From positions 1 through 26,784 of the forward strand of contig JAICWX010000092.1 of the NCBI GenBank assembly GCA_025934635.1: a stretch of DNA of 26,784 nucleotides, written 5' to 3'. The notes under the pieces are model-generated. The model saw only the letters and a program-made list of their open reading frames with translations. It was not told the DNA's origin and did not search any database. Shown piece after piece: positions 1 to 9,783 of this stretch. A program made the translations under genes and the position numbers. The DNA comes from Streptosporangiaceae bacterium (lineage in GTDB: Bacteria; Actinomycetota; Actinomycetes; Streptosporangiales; Streptosporangiaceae). Positions within the stretch are counted from its first letter, which is position 1. Each line of letters opens with the position of its first letter.

Positions 1-2
1 AC

Positions 3-215
3 GGCCACCTGATGGGCTACGTGGCCGGCCCGGTGCACACCGACGTGTGGGACTGGTGGGTGGGAGTCCACCACAACATCGGCATCGGCGGCGCGCCGAT
101 GGACATGCAGATGCCGGGCACCTCCCCGTCCCCGGCCATGAGCGGCAGGTCCTCCTCGCCGTCCATGGCCCCGTCGATGTCGCCGTCCGCCTCCATGAGC
201 AGCATGAGCGGCTGA
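3..215 (+). CDS. C-terminal end of an unidentified protein (5' truncated by window edge)
   Basis: The frame is open from the first base of the window to a TGA at 213-215, so this is the tail of a gene that begins upstream. The visible part starts with a Trp/His-rich segment (GYVAGPVHTDVWDWW, then HHNIGIGG). It ends in a low-complexity Met/Ser/Pro tail of about 35 residues (runs such as SPSMAPSMSPSASMSSM). I do not recognise the family. Met/His-rich tails occur in metal-handling and membrane proteins, but nothing here proves that. It converges on the amidase gene with only 21 bases between the stops. Confidence 0.5.
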   Translation, partial: GHLMGYVAGPVHTDVWDWWVGVHHNIGIGGAPMDMQMPGTSPSPAMSGRSSSPSMAPSMSPSASMSSMSG

Positions 216-236
216 CCTCACTCGCCTAAGTCACCA

Positions 237-1660
<1,424 letters not shown>

Positions 1661-1664
<4 letters not shown>

Positions 1665-2476
1665 GGGCTGGCCTCTCCGCCGGCGGTTACCTGGGATCGC
1701 CGGGCCGGCTTCCAGCCCGGCCGGGGGACGCTCGCGCGCAGGCGCTGGGTATAGGGATGCTGCGGGTCGTCCAGGACCCGGGCGGTGGCGCCGTGCTCCA
1801 CGACCTGGCCGCGGTACATCACGATGGCCTGCTCGGTGAGCTGCCGGACGACGGCCAGGTCGTGGCTGATCAGGATGTAGGAAACCCCGGTCCGGTCGCG
1901 GATCTCGGCCAGCAGGTTCAGCACCTGGGCCTGGATCGACACGTCCAGCGCGGCGACCGACTCGTCCAGGATCAGCACCCGCGGCTCGGCGGCGAGGGCA
2001 CGGGCGATCGCGACCCGCTGCCGCTGCCCGCCGGACAGGGCCCGGGGCAGCGCCCGCGCCTGCCGGCTGTCCAGGCCGACCAGTTCGGTCAGCTCGGTCA
2101 CCCGGGCCCGGCGCCGGTCCGCGGCCCAGCCGTGGTGCAGCCGGATCATCTCCGACAGCGTCTGCTCGGCGGTCTGCCGCGGGTCCAGGCTGGTGTACGG
2201 ATCCTGGAACACGATCTGGACCTCACGCCCCCGCCGCCGCCGGTCCCGCGCGGCCCGGGCCGGCCGGGAGCGGTCGTTTCCGCAGGCGGTGATCGTGCCG
2301 CCGGTCGGGCTCTCGAGCCCGACGATCATCCGGGCGATCGTGGTCTTGCCGGAACCGGATTCCCCCACGATCGCCAGCGAGCCCGCCGCCGGGACCGTGA
2401 AGGTCACGTCGTCGACCGCGGTGAGATCGCCGAACTCCTTGCGCAGGCCGGCCACCGCCAGGACTGGTTCAGGCAT
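1661..2476 (-). CDS. Oligopeptide/dipeptide-type ABC transporter ATPase (OppF/DppF-like)
   Basis: A 271-aa ABC ATPase of the peptide/nickel uptake family, the second of two in this operon. Visible motifs are Walker A GESGSGKTT (residues 38-46), Q-loop VFQDP (Q91), signature LSGGQRQR (147-154), Walker B VLILDE (167-172) and switch His205 (ISHD). The D-loop region reads DESVAALD instead of the usual DEPTSALD; catalytic Glu172 is kept. A short Arg-rich insertion (residues 70-84) precedes the Q-loop. The ATG lies 8 bases inside the end of the upstream ATPase gene, and the stop overlaps the amidase start, so both junctions are coupled. It powers import together with the OppD-like subunit and the two permeases. 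Confidence 0.93.
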
Positions 2477-3548
2477 CGGCGGCCTCCGGTTCTGTGGTTT
2501 CCGGATCGGTGCTCTCCGGGTCAGTGCTCTCCGGGTCAGTGCTCTCCGGGTCAGAGGTGAGCTTGCCGCGCAGTTCGGCTGCCCGCAGGCACCGGGACAG
2601 GCCGCCGTCGAGCTCGGTCAGCCCCGGCCCGGTCTCGCGGCAGGCGTCCTGAACATAGGCACAGCGCGGCGCGAAGGCGCACTGGCCGTCCGGGGCCTCG
2701 AAGGCGGACAGCGGGCGCCCGGGGATCGCCCGCAGCCGCCGCGTGGTCCGGGTGATGTCCGGCCGCGCGCCGGCCAGCGCCGCCGTGTACGGGTGCAGCG
2801 GATCGTCGTGCAGCCGGGCCGAGGCGCGGAGTTCCACCAGCTGCCCGGCGTACATCACCGCCGTCCGGTCGCAGATCGCGGCGGCGAGTTCCAGGTCGTG
2901 CGTGATGAACAGCATGCCCAGGTTCAGTTCCTGGCGCAGGTCGTCGAGGATCGCCATGACCTCGGCCTGGGTGGTCACGTCCAGCGCGGTGGTCGGCTCG
3001 TCCGCCAGCAGCAGCCGCGGCCCGGTCAGCAGCGCAGCGGCGATCATCACGCGCTGCAGCAGGCCGCCGGAGAGCTGGTGCGGGTACTGGCGCAGGCGGC
3101 GCTCGCCATCGTCGATTCCCACCTGGGCCAGCATCTCGACGGCCCGGCGGGCCGCCTCGGCGGGCCGGACGCCGAGGTTGGTGCGCAGCGCCTCGGTCAT
3201 GAAGTCGCCGATCCGGCGGACCGGGTTGATGTGCGCCCGCGGGTCCTGGAAGATCATCGCCACCTGGCTGCGGTAGCGGCGCAGGTCGCTCCCGCCCAGC
3301 GCGGCGACATCGCCGCCCTGGAAGCGGATCGTCCCCTCGGCCGCGGCGCCCTCCGGCAGCAGGCGGCCGATCGCCCGGGCCGTCATCGACTTGCCCGAAC
3401 CGGACTCGCCGACCAGGCCGACCGCCTCGCCCGGGCCGATCCGCAGCGAGACGTCGCGGAGCACCGATCGCGGCCTGCCCTCCACCCGCAGCCGCACGGT
3501 CAGGCGGTCCACCTCGAGCAGCGGCCCGCTCCCCGGTGCACTGCTCAC
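2469..3548 (-). CDS. Oligopeptide/dipeptide-type ABC transporter ATPase (OppD/DppD-like) with repetitive acidic tail
   Basis: A 359-aa ABC ATPase. Walker A is GESGSGKS (47-54), the Q-loop is IFQDP (Q101), the signature is LSGGLLQR (159-166), Walker B is LLLADEPT (179-186) and the switch His is 217. The C-terminal oligopeptide-transporter region has four cysteines (C290, C296, C303, C320) in the CxFxxRC pattern; in some DppD proteins these hold an iron-sulfur cluster. The last ~28 residues are an acidic DPEST repeat tail encoded by 15-bp tandem repeats, which is unusual for the family. The GTG start overlaps the OppC-like stop (GTGA), and the 3' end overlaps the next ATPase by 8 bases. Confidence 0.93.
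   Translation of the reverse strand: MSSAPGSGPLLEVDRLTVRLRVEGRPRSVLRDVSLRIGPGEAVGLVGESGSGKSMTARAIGRLLPEGAAAEGTIRFQGGDVAALGGSDLRRYRSQVAMIFQDPRAHINPVRRIGDFMTEALRTNLGVRPAEAARRAVEMLAQVGIDDGERRLRQYPHQLSGGLLQRVMIAAALLTGPRLLLADEPTTALDVTTQAEVMAILDDLRQELNLGMLFITHDLELAAAICDRTAVMYAGQLVELRASARLHDDPLHPYTAALAGARPDITRTTRRLRAIPGRPLSAFEAPDGQCAFAPRCAYVQDACRETGPGLTELDGGLSRCLRAAELRGKLTSDPESTDPESTDPESTDPETTEPEAADA
2503..2553 (-). repeat. 15-bp in-frame tandem repeat encoding DPEST units
   Basis: About 3.4 copies of a 15-bp unit lie at 2503-2517, 2518-2532, 2533-2547 and a partial copy at 2548-2553. The second and third copies are identical and the first differs at two positions. The repeat is in frame and encodes the acidic C-terminal tail of the OppD-like ATPase. 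It probably arose by replication slippage, so copy number may vary between strains. Confidence 0.85.
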
Positions 3549-4426
3549 TGGTCCACCTCCGCGAACAGGCGCTCGCCGAGCACGTTGAACGCGACTACCA
3601 CGACCACGATGCAGATCCCGGCGGCCAGCGCCGGCAACGGGTAGCCCTGCGGGATCCCGGTCTGGTTCTCCGAGATCATCACGCCCCAGTCCGGGTTGGG
3701 CGGCTGCACGCCGAGGCCGAGGAACGAGATCGCGGCCAGGTCCACCATGGCCCAGCCGAACATGATGGTCGCCTGCGCGATGACCAGCGGCAGCATGTTC
3801 GGGACCAGGTGGCGCAGGCAGATACCGGGCGCGGAGACGCCCTGGACCTCCAGCGCCGCCACGTAGGGCTGGCCCCGTTCTTTCAGCGCGGCCCCGCGCA
3901 GCACCCGGGCGACGTACGGGGTGTACGCGACGGCCAGCGCGATCGCCGCGGCCGGCAGGCCGGCGCCGAACACCGCCGCGGCGAGCACGGCCAGCAAGAT
4001 GCCGGGGAACGCGAACAGGATGTCCAGGCCGGAAGAGATCACCGCGTCGACGGCGCCGCGGCGCCAGGCGGCGACGACCGCGAGCAGCGTCCCGGCCGTC
4101 ATGGCCCCGATCACCACCCCCAGCGGGCCGAGCATCGAGGTGGCCGCGCCCGCCAGCAGCCGGGACAGCACGTCGCGGCCCTGCCCGTCGAAGCCCAGCA
4201 GGTGCCCGCCGTCCGGGCCGACCCAGGCCAGCGACAGGTTGGTCAGCACCGGGCTGTACGGGGCGAGCAGCGTGCCGAACAGGGCGGCCAGCGTGGCTAC
4301 CGCGATCACGCAGGCGGACGCGATGCCGGCCGGCCCGGTCGCGCGCAGCCGGCCCAGGACCCGGGTGCTGGCGGGCCGGACCACCTTGTCCGTGGTCAGC
4401 ACGGCCGGCCCCATGGCCGCGCTCAC
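3545..4426 (-). CDS. ABC transporter permease (OppC/DppC-like)
   Basis: A 293-aa inner-membrane permease of the binding-protein-dependent transport family. A cytoplasmic N-terminus of ~30 residues leads into a first membrane segment (ASACVIAVATLAALFGTLLAPY). A periplasm-facing loop with FDGQGRDVLSRLLAGA follows, typical of the DppC class, and then further hydrophobic segments. The cytoplasmic EAA-type loop that contacts the ATPases is around VAALEVQGVSAPGICLRHLVPN. The GTG start at 4426 has a GAGGGG Shine-Dalgarno about 5 bases upstream; the internal ATG at 4414 lacks one. It pairs with the OppB-like permease 24 bases upstream and overlaps the OppD-like start by 4 bases. Confidence 0.92.
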   Translation of the reverse strand: MSAAMGPAVLTTDKVVRPASTRVLGRLRATGPAGIASACVIAVATLAALFGTLLAPYSPVLTNLSLAWVGPDGGHLLGFDGQGRDVLSRLLAGAATSMLGPLGVVIGAMTAGTLLAVVAAWRRGAVDAVISSGLDILFAFPGILLAVLAAAVFGAGLPAAAIALAVAYTPYVARVLRGAALKERGQPYVAALEVQGVSAPGICLRHLVPNMLPLVIAQATIMFGWAMVDLAAISFLGLGVQPPNPDWGVMISENQTGIPQGYPLPALAAGICIVVVVVAFNVLGERLFAEVDQ

Positions 4427-4450
4427 CGGATGCCCCTCACTGTGTCCCTC

Positions 4451-5401
4451 TCACTGGGCTCGGCTCCCCAGCGTCACCCGCGGGTCGAGCACCGCGTACA
4501 GCAGGTCGACGATCAGGTTGACCAGCACGAACGCCGTGACGAGCACCAGCGAGATGCCCTGCACCACGGCCAGGTCCTTGGACTGGGCCGACTGGACCAG
4601 GTAAGCGCCCAGCCCGTTCAGGCTGAACGCCGTCTCGATCACCGCGTCGAGCGCGATCAGCGAGGCGATCGTGATGCCGGTGATCGTGGTGATCGGGATG
4701 GCGGCGTTGCGCAGGACATGCCGCCTGATCAGCTGCCGGCCCGGGATGCCCCGGCTGACCGCGGTCTGCACGTGCTCCCGGCCGGATTCGGTGCGGACCG
4801 CGGCCCGGGTCACCCGGGCCACGATGGCCAGTGACGAGATCGCCAGGGCCACCGCGGGCAGCGTGAAGTGCCGCAGGCTGCCGCCGAACCCGGCGCCGTT
4901 GCCGAGGGCCGGGAACCAGCCCAGGTCCACCGCGAACACCAGGATCAGCACGATCGCGGCGACGAACCCGGGGATGGCCGCCGAGACCGCGGTGACCAGC
5001 AGCGTGGCCGTGTCGGCCAGCCCGCGCCGCAGCCCGGAAAAGATGCCCAGGCCGATGCCGAAGATCACGATCAGCACCGAGGCGTAGGCGACCAGGCCGG
5101 CGGTGGTCCAGATCCGGGACGCGATCAGGGTCGACACGTTCTCCCGGAGCGTGATGGAAATCCCGAGGTTCCCGTGCAGGGCCCCGCTCAGCCAGTACCA
5201 GTACTGCACGAAGAACGGGTCGTTCAGGTGGTAGCGCTGCTCCAGCACCGCCATCGAGGCGGCCGGCAGCGACCGCCCGCCGGACAGCGCCGAGACCGCG
5301 TTCCCCGGCGCGGCGTACAGCGCCGCGAAGATCACGAAGCTGGCCACCAGCAGGCTGGCGGCGAGCATCGCCAGCCTGCGGGCCAGGAACCGTCCGAGCA
5401 T
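4451..5401 (-). CDS. ABC transporter permease (OppB/DppB-like)
   Basis: A 316-aa permease. The N-terminal membrane anchor (RLAMLAASLLVASFVIFAAL) is followed by the extracytoplasmic YHLNDPFFVQYWYWL segment and GNLGIS motif that characterise the OppB/DppB family. Then come about five more hydrophobic segments, with an EAA-like loop around RTESGREHVQTAVSRGIPGRQLI. It forms the translocation channel with the OppC-like protein. It starts 13 bases after the stop of the binding-protein gene, so it is co-transcribed. Confidence 0.92.
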   Translation of the reverse strand: MLGRFLARRLAMLAASLLVASFVIFAALYAAPGNAVSALSGGRSLPAASMAVLEQRYHLNDPFFVQYWYWLSGALHGNLGISITLRENVSTLIASRIWTTAGLVAYASVLIVIFGIGLGIFSGLRRGLADTATLLVTAVSAAIPGFVAAIVLILVFAVDLGWFPALGNGAGFGGSLRHFTLPAVALAISSLAIVARVTRAAVRTESGREHVQTAVSRGIPGRQLIRRHVLRNAAIPITTITGITIASLIALDAVIETAFSLNGLGAYLVQSAQSKDLAVVQGISLVLVTAFVLVNLIVDLLYAVLDPRVTLGSRAQ

Positions 5402-5414
5402 CGCGGGCGCCCGC

Positions 5415-7055
5415 TCAGCCAGTCCCGCCGAGGCGGTCAGCCCACGGCGCGAACATGTAGGCGAACGAGGCGACCGCCCCGGTCAGGTTCTTGCTGGTGA
5501 TCAGCACGGTGGTCGGCTGCACGTCCGGGATCCACGGCAGGTTCTTAGCGGCCAGCTGCTCGGCCTGCGCCACCAGGGACGCGCGCTGGCCCGGGTCGGC
5601 GGTACCGCGGGCCTGTTCCAGCAGCGCCGTCGTCTTCGGGTCGTTGTAGTTGTCGTAGTTCTGCGAGCCGCCGGGCAGGACGATCGTGGACAGCAGCGCC
5701 GCCGGGTCCGCGTAGTCGCCGTAGTTGATGGTCAGGAACCCGTCGACGCCCGCCCGGGCCTTGGGGTCGGTGAAGAAGTTGATGTAGTTCTGGGCCGAGA
5801 CCGACGAGAGCCTGGCTTTCAGCCCGATCGCCTGCGCGGCCGACTGGTACGCCCCGGCCACCGCGGCGATGTTAGCCAGCTGGCTGGACATGCCGATCGT
5901 GATCGTCTTCCCGGTCGCGCCCGCCTGCTGGACGAGCTTCTTCGCCTGCGCGAGGTTCTGGGACATGACCGGCGAGCTGTCGTAGGCCTTGGTGAACACC
6001 CCGCTGCCGTAGCCGAACGTGCCCGGGTTGGCCAGCCAGCGCGGCAGCAGCGCGGCGCCCTTGTAGACCGAGTTGATGATCGACTGCCGGTTCACCGCGA
6101 GCGAGAGCGCCTGGCGGACCTTCAAGCTGCCCAGGACGCCCTTGAAGTTCGACACGATGAACAGGTCGCTCGACCAGCCCGGTCCCTGGGTGACGGTGAC
6201 CGCCTTGCTGGCCTTCAGCTGGTCGAGGGTGTTCAGGCCGGCCGCGTACGTACCGTTGATCGCGCCGGTGAGCAGGCCGGAGGTGAGCGTGGTGGTATCC
6301 GGTACGCCCTTGAGCGTGATCTGCTGCACCTGCGGGTGAACCGAGGTGTTCCAGTAGCGCGGGTTGACCGCGGCGACGACGCCGACACCCGGCGTCCACG
6401 ACTTGAGCATGTACGGCCCGGTGCACATGATCTTCCCGGCGGGCGTGCCGTAGTTCTTGCCCTGCTGCTGCGCCAGGTTTTTCTCGATGATGATCCCCGG
6501 CATCGACGCGAGCTCGCCGTCCAGCCAGTAGTCCGGCTGCTTCAGCGTGATCGTCACCTGGTTCGAGCCGGTCGCGGCGATCGACTTCACCCGCTGGAAG
6601 ACCAGCGGGTAGAACCCGCCGAGCTTGGGGTCGGCCGCCCGGTCCAGGCTGTACACCACGTCGGCCGGGGTCACCGGGTGGCCGTCCCAGAACGTCGCCC
6701 CGGACCGGATGGTGTACACCGTCGTGGTCGCGTCCGGGTGGGTGACCGTGGCCAGCCCCGGCTGGAGCGCGCCGTCCGGCGCCTGCCGCAGCAGGGACTC
6801 GCACATCAGCGAGTCCGCCGTGTTCTCCGGGTAGTCGAAGGCGAAGATCGGGTCGAGCGAGTTGACGTCCCGGTAGACCGCCCAGACGGCCGACGAGACC
6901 GGTTTGGCGCCGGCCGCGGTGGTGGCGGTCAGGCCCTTGGTCGGCGAGACGTTGCCGGCCGTCGAACCCGCGCTGCCGGCCGACCGGCCGCACGCGGCCA
7001 CGGCGAGGACGAGCAGGCCGGCGGTAACCGGGATCCATCGTCGTGATCGAGCCAT
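5415..7055 (-). CDS. Extracellular solute-binding lipoprotein, family 5 (OppA/DppA-like)
   Basis: A 546-aa substrate receptor of the ABC importer. The N-terminus is a lipoprotein signal: MARSRR, a hydrophobic stretch, and the lipobox LAVAAC with acylated Cys22. A Ser/Thr/Gly linker leads into the SBP family-5 fold (SLDPIFAFDYPENTADSL; TIRSGATFWDGHPVTPADVVYSLDR; VRQALSLAVNRQSIIN). The frame is open upstream to 7220, but the ATG at 7055 is preceded by AAGGAGG at good spacing and opens directly on the signal peptide, so that start is chosen. It lies 46 bases downstream of the amidohydrolase gene. Peptide, amide and nickel ligands are all possible for this family; the neighbours favour an amide-bearing compound. 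Confidence 0.93.
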   Translation of the reverse strand: MARSRRWIPVTAGLLVLAVAACGRSAGSAGSTAGNVSPTKGLTATTAAGAKPVSSAVWAVYRDVNSLDPIFAFDYPENTADSLMCESLLRQAPDGALQPGLATVTHPDATTTVYTIRSGATFWDGHPVTPADVVYSLDRAADPKLGGFYPLVFQRVKSIAATGSNQVTITLKQPDYWLDGELASMPGIIIEKNLAQQQGKNYGTPAGKIMCTGPYMLKSWTPGVGVVAAVNPRYWNTSVHPQVQQITLKGVPDTTTLTSGLLTGAINGTYAAGLNTLDQLKASKAVTVTQGPGWSSDLFIVSNFKGVLGSLKVRQALSLAVNRQSIINSVYKGAALLPRWLANPGTFGYGSGVFTKAYDSSPVMSQNLAQAKKLVQQAGATGKTITIGMSSQLANIAAVAGAYQSAAQAIGLKARLSSVSAQNYINFFTDPKARAGVDGFLTINYGDYADPAALLSTIVLPGGSQNYDNYNDPKTTALLEQARGTADPGQRASLVAQAEQLAAKNLPWIPDVQPTTVLITSKNLTGAVASFAYMFAPWADRLGGTG

Positions 7056-7101
7056 TGGTTCCTCCTTGGGAGAATGGGCGTCCCCCGCCAAGCCCGGCGA
7101 T

Positions 7102-8802
7102 CTACGCCAACTGGTAGGCCACCTGGCCGCGGACCCAGGTGGCGGTGACGGCCGCCGTGCCGATCTCGGCGGCGGGAAGGTGGCTGAGGTCGGCGTCCAC
7201 GACGGCGAAATCGGCGTCAAGCCCGGCGCGCACCGATCCGGTGACGTCCGCCAGGCCGTTGATCCGGGCGCTGCCCGAGGTGTAGGCGGCCAGGAAGGAG
7301 GGCAGGTCGAGCGCCTGCTCGGGCAGGAACGGGTCGCTGGTCCCCGGCGCGCTGTTCCCCAGGTCGGGCCCGGCTCCGGGCGGGGCCGCCCGGTTGACCG
7401 CCACGTGCGCTGCCCACAGCGGGTTCGGGCTGCTCACCGACCAGTCGCTGCCCGCCGCCAGCGGCGCCCCGGCGGCCTGCAGCGAGCGGAAGGGGTACTG
7501 CCAGCCGGCCCGGCGCTCGCCCAGGAACGGGATCGTCAGCACGTCCATCTGCGGCTCGTGGGCGGCCCACAGGGCCTGCATGTTGGCCGTGGCCGACAGG
7601 GCCGCGAACCGGGGGATGTCGTCGGGGTGGACGACCTGGATGTGGGCCAGGTGATGGCGCAGGCCGCTGTCCCCGTTCGCGGTCCGCGCCGCCTCGATCG
7701 CGTCCAGGGCGTTGCGCACCGCCCGGTCGCCGAGGGCGTGGAAGTGGACCTGGAATCCCTCGCGGTCCAGGGCGGTCACGAACCGGGGCAGCTCGGCCGG
7801 GTCGATGAAGTCGAGCCCGGTGTGCTCGGTCGCGCACCCGTCCGCGTCGAGGTAGGGCTCGAGCATCGCGGCGGTGTGCGTCTCGGCCACCCCGTCGAGC
7901 ATCATCTTGACGCTGGTGGCCCGGAACCGCCCCGCCTGCCCGGACTCCCGCCGCCGGAGCAGGTCAGGGAGCTGGTCCAGGCCGCGGTCCCGTTCCCACC
8001 ACAGCGCGCCGACCACGTTGGCCAGCAGCCGCCCGGCCTGCGCGGCCCGCAGGTAGGCAGGCAGGTTGTCCCGCTCGCCCGGGTCGCTGCCGATGATGGC
8101 GTCCTGCCAGCCGGTGATGCCGAGGGACAGCAGGTAGTCCTGGGCAGCGGCGAGCGCGGCGTCCATGTCCTCGTCGGTGGTCCCCGGCAGCAGCCGGGAG
8201 ACCAGGTTGGCGGCGCCCTCCTGCAGCGCCCCGGTCGGCTCGCCGCTGGCGTCGCGCTCGATCCGGCCGTCGGCGGGATCGGGGGTGGCGGCGTCGATCC
8301 CGGCCAGCCGCAGCGCGGCGGTGTTGACCCAGGCGCCGTGCCCGTCCCGGTTGGGGAAGAACGCGGGCCGGCCGCCGGTGACGGCGTCTAGCGGCTCGCG
8401 GCTCGGCAGGCCGCCGGGGAAGGCGTCCATCGACCACCCGCCGCCGGTGATCCATTCCAGGTCCGGGTGAGCCCGGGCGTACCGGTCGATGATCGCGAGG
8501 TAATCCGCCGCCGTCACGCCGTCCCGCAGGTCGCAGCGGCGGAGCTGGCCGCCCGCGTACACCGGGTGCACGTGCGCGTCGATGAAGCCGGGCAGCAGCG
8601 TCCCGCCGCGCAGATCGACCAGGCTGACTCCGGCCAGCCCCGGGCTGCCGCCGCCGCCGGCGCCCGGGGCGACTTCCGTGGCCGGCCCGACGGCGGTGAT
8701 GGTTCCGCCCCGGACCCGGACGCACGTCCCGGGCGGCAGGAAAGCCTGGCCGTCGAAGACGGTCCCGTTGCTGAAGATGATCTCTTCGCCAGTGATCGAC
8801 AC
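7102..8802 (-). CDS. Amidohydrolase family 3 (YtcJ / N-substituted formamide deformylase-like)
   Basis: A metal-dependent hydrolase of the amidohydrolase superfamily, 566 aa. The N-terminal half has the metal site LLPGFIDAHVHP. Later segments are FHALGDRAVRNALDAIE and LAHIQVVHPDDIPRF, and GSDWSVSSPNPLWAAHVAVNR carries the catalytic Asp. This order matches the YtcJ/NfdA group, which deformylates or hydrolyses N-substituted amides. No signal peptide is seen, so it is cytoplasmic. The frame allows a GTG at 8808, but the GGAGG there would abut that codon. The GTG at 8802 sits 5 bases after GGAGG and is preferred. It is the first gene of the seven-gene operon, divergent from the TetR gene. Confidence 0.88.
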   Translation of the reverse strand: MSITGEEIIFSNGTVFDGQAFLPPGTCVRVRGGTITAVGPATEVAPGAGGGGSPGLAGVSLVDLRGGTLLPGFIDAHVHPVYAGGQLRRCDLRDGVTAADYLAIIDRYARAHPDLEWITGGGWSMDAFPGGLPSREPLDAVTGGRPAFFPNRDGHGAWVNTAALRLAGIDAATPDPADGRIERDASGEPTGALQEGAANLVSRLLPGTTDEDMDAALAAAQDYLLSLGITGWQDAIIGSDPGERDNLPAYLRAAQAGRLLANVVGALWWERDRGLDQLPDLLRRRESGQAGRFRATSVKMMLDGVAETHTAAMLEPYLDADGCATEHTGLDFIDPAELPRFVTALDREGFQVHFHALGDRAVRNALDAIEAARTANGDSGLRHHLAHIQVVHPDDIPRFAALSATANMQALWAAHEPQMDVLTIPFLGERRAGWQYPFRSLQAAGAPLAAGSDWSVSSPNPLWAAHVAVNRAAPPGAGPDLGNSAPGTSDPFLPEQALDLPSFLAAYTSGSARINGLADVTGSVRAGLDADFAVVDADLSHLPAAEIGTAAVTATWVRGQVAYQLA

Positions 8803-8839
8803 AGCCACCTCCGGGGAGCCAGCGGGCTCTTGTGCCGAA

Positions 8840-8868
8840 ATTTAAATACCGGCCTATTGCTATGTCAA
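8840..8868 (-). promoter_or_regulatory. Candidate promoter of the amidohydrolase-transporter-amidase operon
   Basis: Read leftward, a perfect -35 TTGACA (forward 8863-8868) is followed by a 17-bp spacer and TTAAAT (forward 8840-8845, four of six matches to TATAAT). It sits about 40 bases upstream of the chosen amidohydrolase start in a locally AT-rich patch. Position, spacing and direction all fit the main promoter of the operon. Confidence 0.6.
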
Positions 8869-8891
8869 TGGTTGTGACAAAATCTATGACA
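8863..8891. promoter_or_regulatory. Candidate TetR operator: TGTCA/TGACA half-sites at 12-bp steps
   Basis: TGTCA at 8863-8867 and TGACA at 8875-8879 form an inverted repeat with a 7-bp spacer. A second TGACA follows at 8887-8891, so half-sites begin exactly every 12 bp. The first half-site overlaps the -35 box of the operon promoter, where a bound repressor would block polymerase. The divergent TetR gene next door is the obvious candidate binder. Confidence 0.45.
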
Positions 8892-8955
8892 GAGGTCGCC
8901 TCCCCCGGGTGGGGCGCAGGCCGGCCGGAGGACCCCGCCGTTTCCCCGAAACTGG

Positions 8956-9687
8956 ATGACGATGGACACGACCGACACGCCGCCGCAGGCGCGCACCCGC
9001 CGCGGCGGGCTGCCGCGGGGGTTCCTGACCGCGGAGCGGATCGTCGAGGAGAGCCTGCGGCTCCTGGACACCGACGGCGTCGCCGGGTTCAGCATGCCCA
9101 AGCTCGGCCGGGCCCTCGGCGCCGACCCGACGGCGGTCTACCGGCATTTCGCCAGCAAGGATGACCTGGTCCTGGCGATCGCGGACCGGCTCATCGCCGA
9201 GGCCATGGACGGCCTGGCGCCGAGCGAGTGCTGGGTGGAGACGCTGATCGACACCACCAGGAGGCTGCGGCGCACCTACCGCGCCCACCCGGCGGCCGCC
9301 TCGCTGTCATCGTTCCGCACCACCCAGCGTCCGGCCGAGATACGGGTCGTGGACGTGCTGCTCGACGCGGTGTTCCAGGCCGGGTTCGACGGGTACGAGG
9401 CGGCCGTGGTCTACCGGTCGCTCGGTGATTTCTCGCTGGCCTGGTGCGGCGGGGAAGCATCGTTGCTGGCGCTGCCCGAACCCCTGCAGGCGACCGACCG
9501 GGCCGCCTGGACCAAGACCTACCGGGCCGTCGAGCGAGCCGAGTACCCGCACATCTGGCAGGTCAGGGACGAGCTCCCGCTGGTGACCGACGACGACATC
9601 TTCGAAAGCATCCTGGCCATCGTGATCGCGGGGCTGTGCCAGCGCGCGCCCGCGCCCTGCACCTGCCCCCGGCACCGGGTAGTTTGA
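8956..9687 (+). CDS. TetR/AcrR-family transcriptional regulator
   Basis: A 243-aa TetR-type protein. The N-terminal HTH domain covers roughly residues 24-70 (LTAERIVEESLRLLDTDGVAGFSMPKLGRALGADPTAVYRHFASKDDL), with the recognition helix at DPTAVYRHF. The rest is the helical ligand-binding domain. It is transcribed divergently from the amide-import operon, with a 153-base gap holding the operon promoter and repeated TGTCA/TGACA sites, so it probably represses that operon and may sense the imported compound. Two in-frame ATGs (8956 and 8962) lie at the start; no clear Shine-Dalgarno decides between them. The C-terminus is odd: C228-x6-C235-x-C237-x2-H240 at the very end. Confidence 0.88.
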   Translation: MTMDTTDTPPQARTRRGGLPRGFLTAERIVEESLRLLDTDGVAGFSMPKLGRALGADPTAVYRHFASKDDLVLAIADRLIAEAMDGLAPSECWVETLIDTTRRLRRTYRAHPAAASLSSFRTTQRPAEIRVVDVLLDAVFQAGFDGYEAAVVYRSLGDFSLAWCGGEASLLALPEPLQATDRAAWTKTYRAVERAEYPHIWQVRDELPLVTDDDIFESILAIVIAGLCQRAPAPCTCPRHRVV

Positions 9688-9783
9688 GGGTGCGTTCTCT
9701 GCGCGAGGCTGCAGCGGACGCTCAGCCACTGCTCGGGATGTCGGCGGGCACGCGAGGCCGTCCGAGCCAGCCTCCGGTGGCCC

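Noticed and set aside
7056..7220. Upstream extension of the solute-binding protein
   Set aside because: The extra residues are Pro/Ser/Arg-rich and overlap the amidohydrolase end. ATG 7055 has AAGGAGG and starts a lipoprotein signal peptide.
8803..8808. GTG 8808 as amidohydrolase start
   Set aside because: The only Shine-Dalgarno (GGAGG) would abut or overlap this codon. GTG 8802 is correctly spaced.
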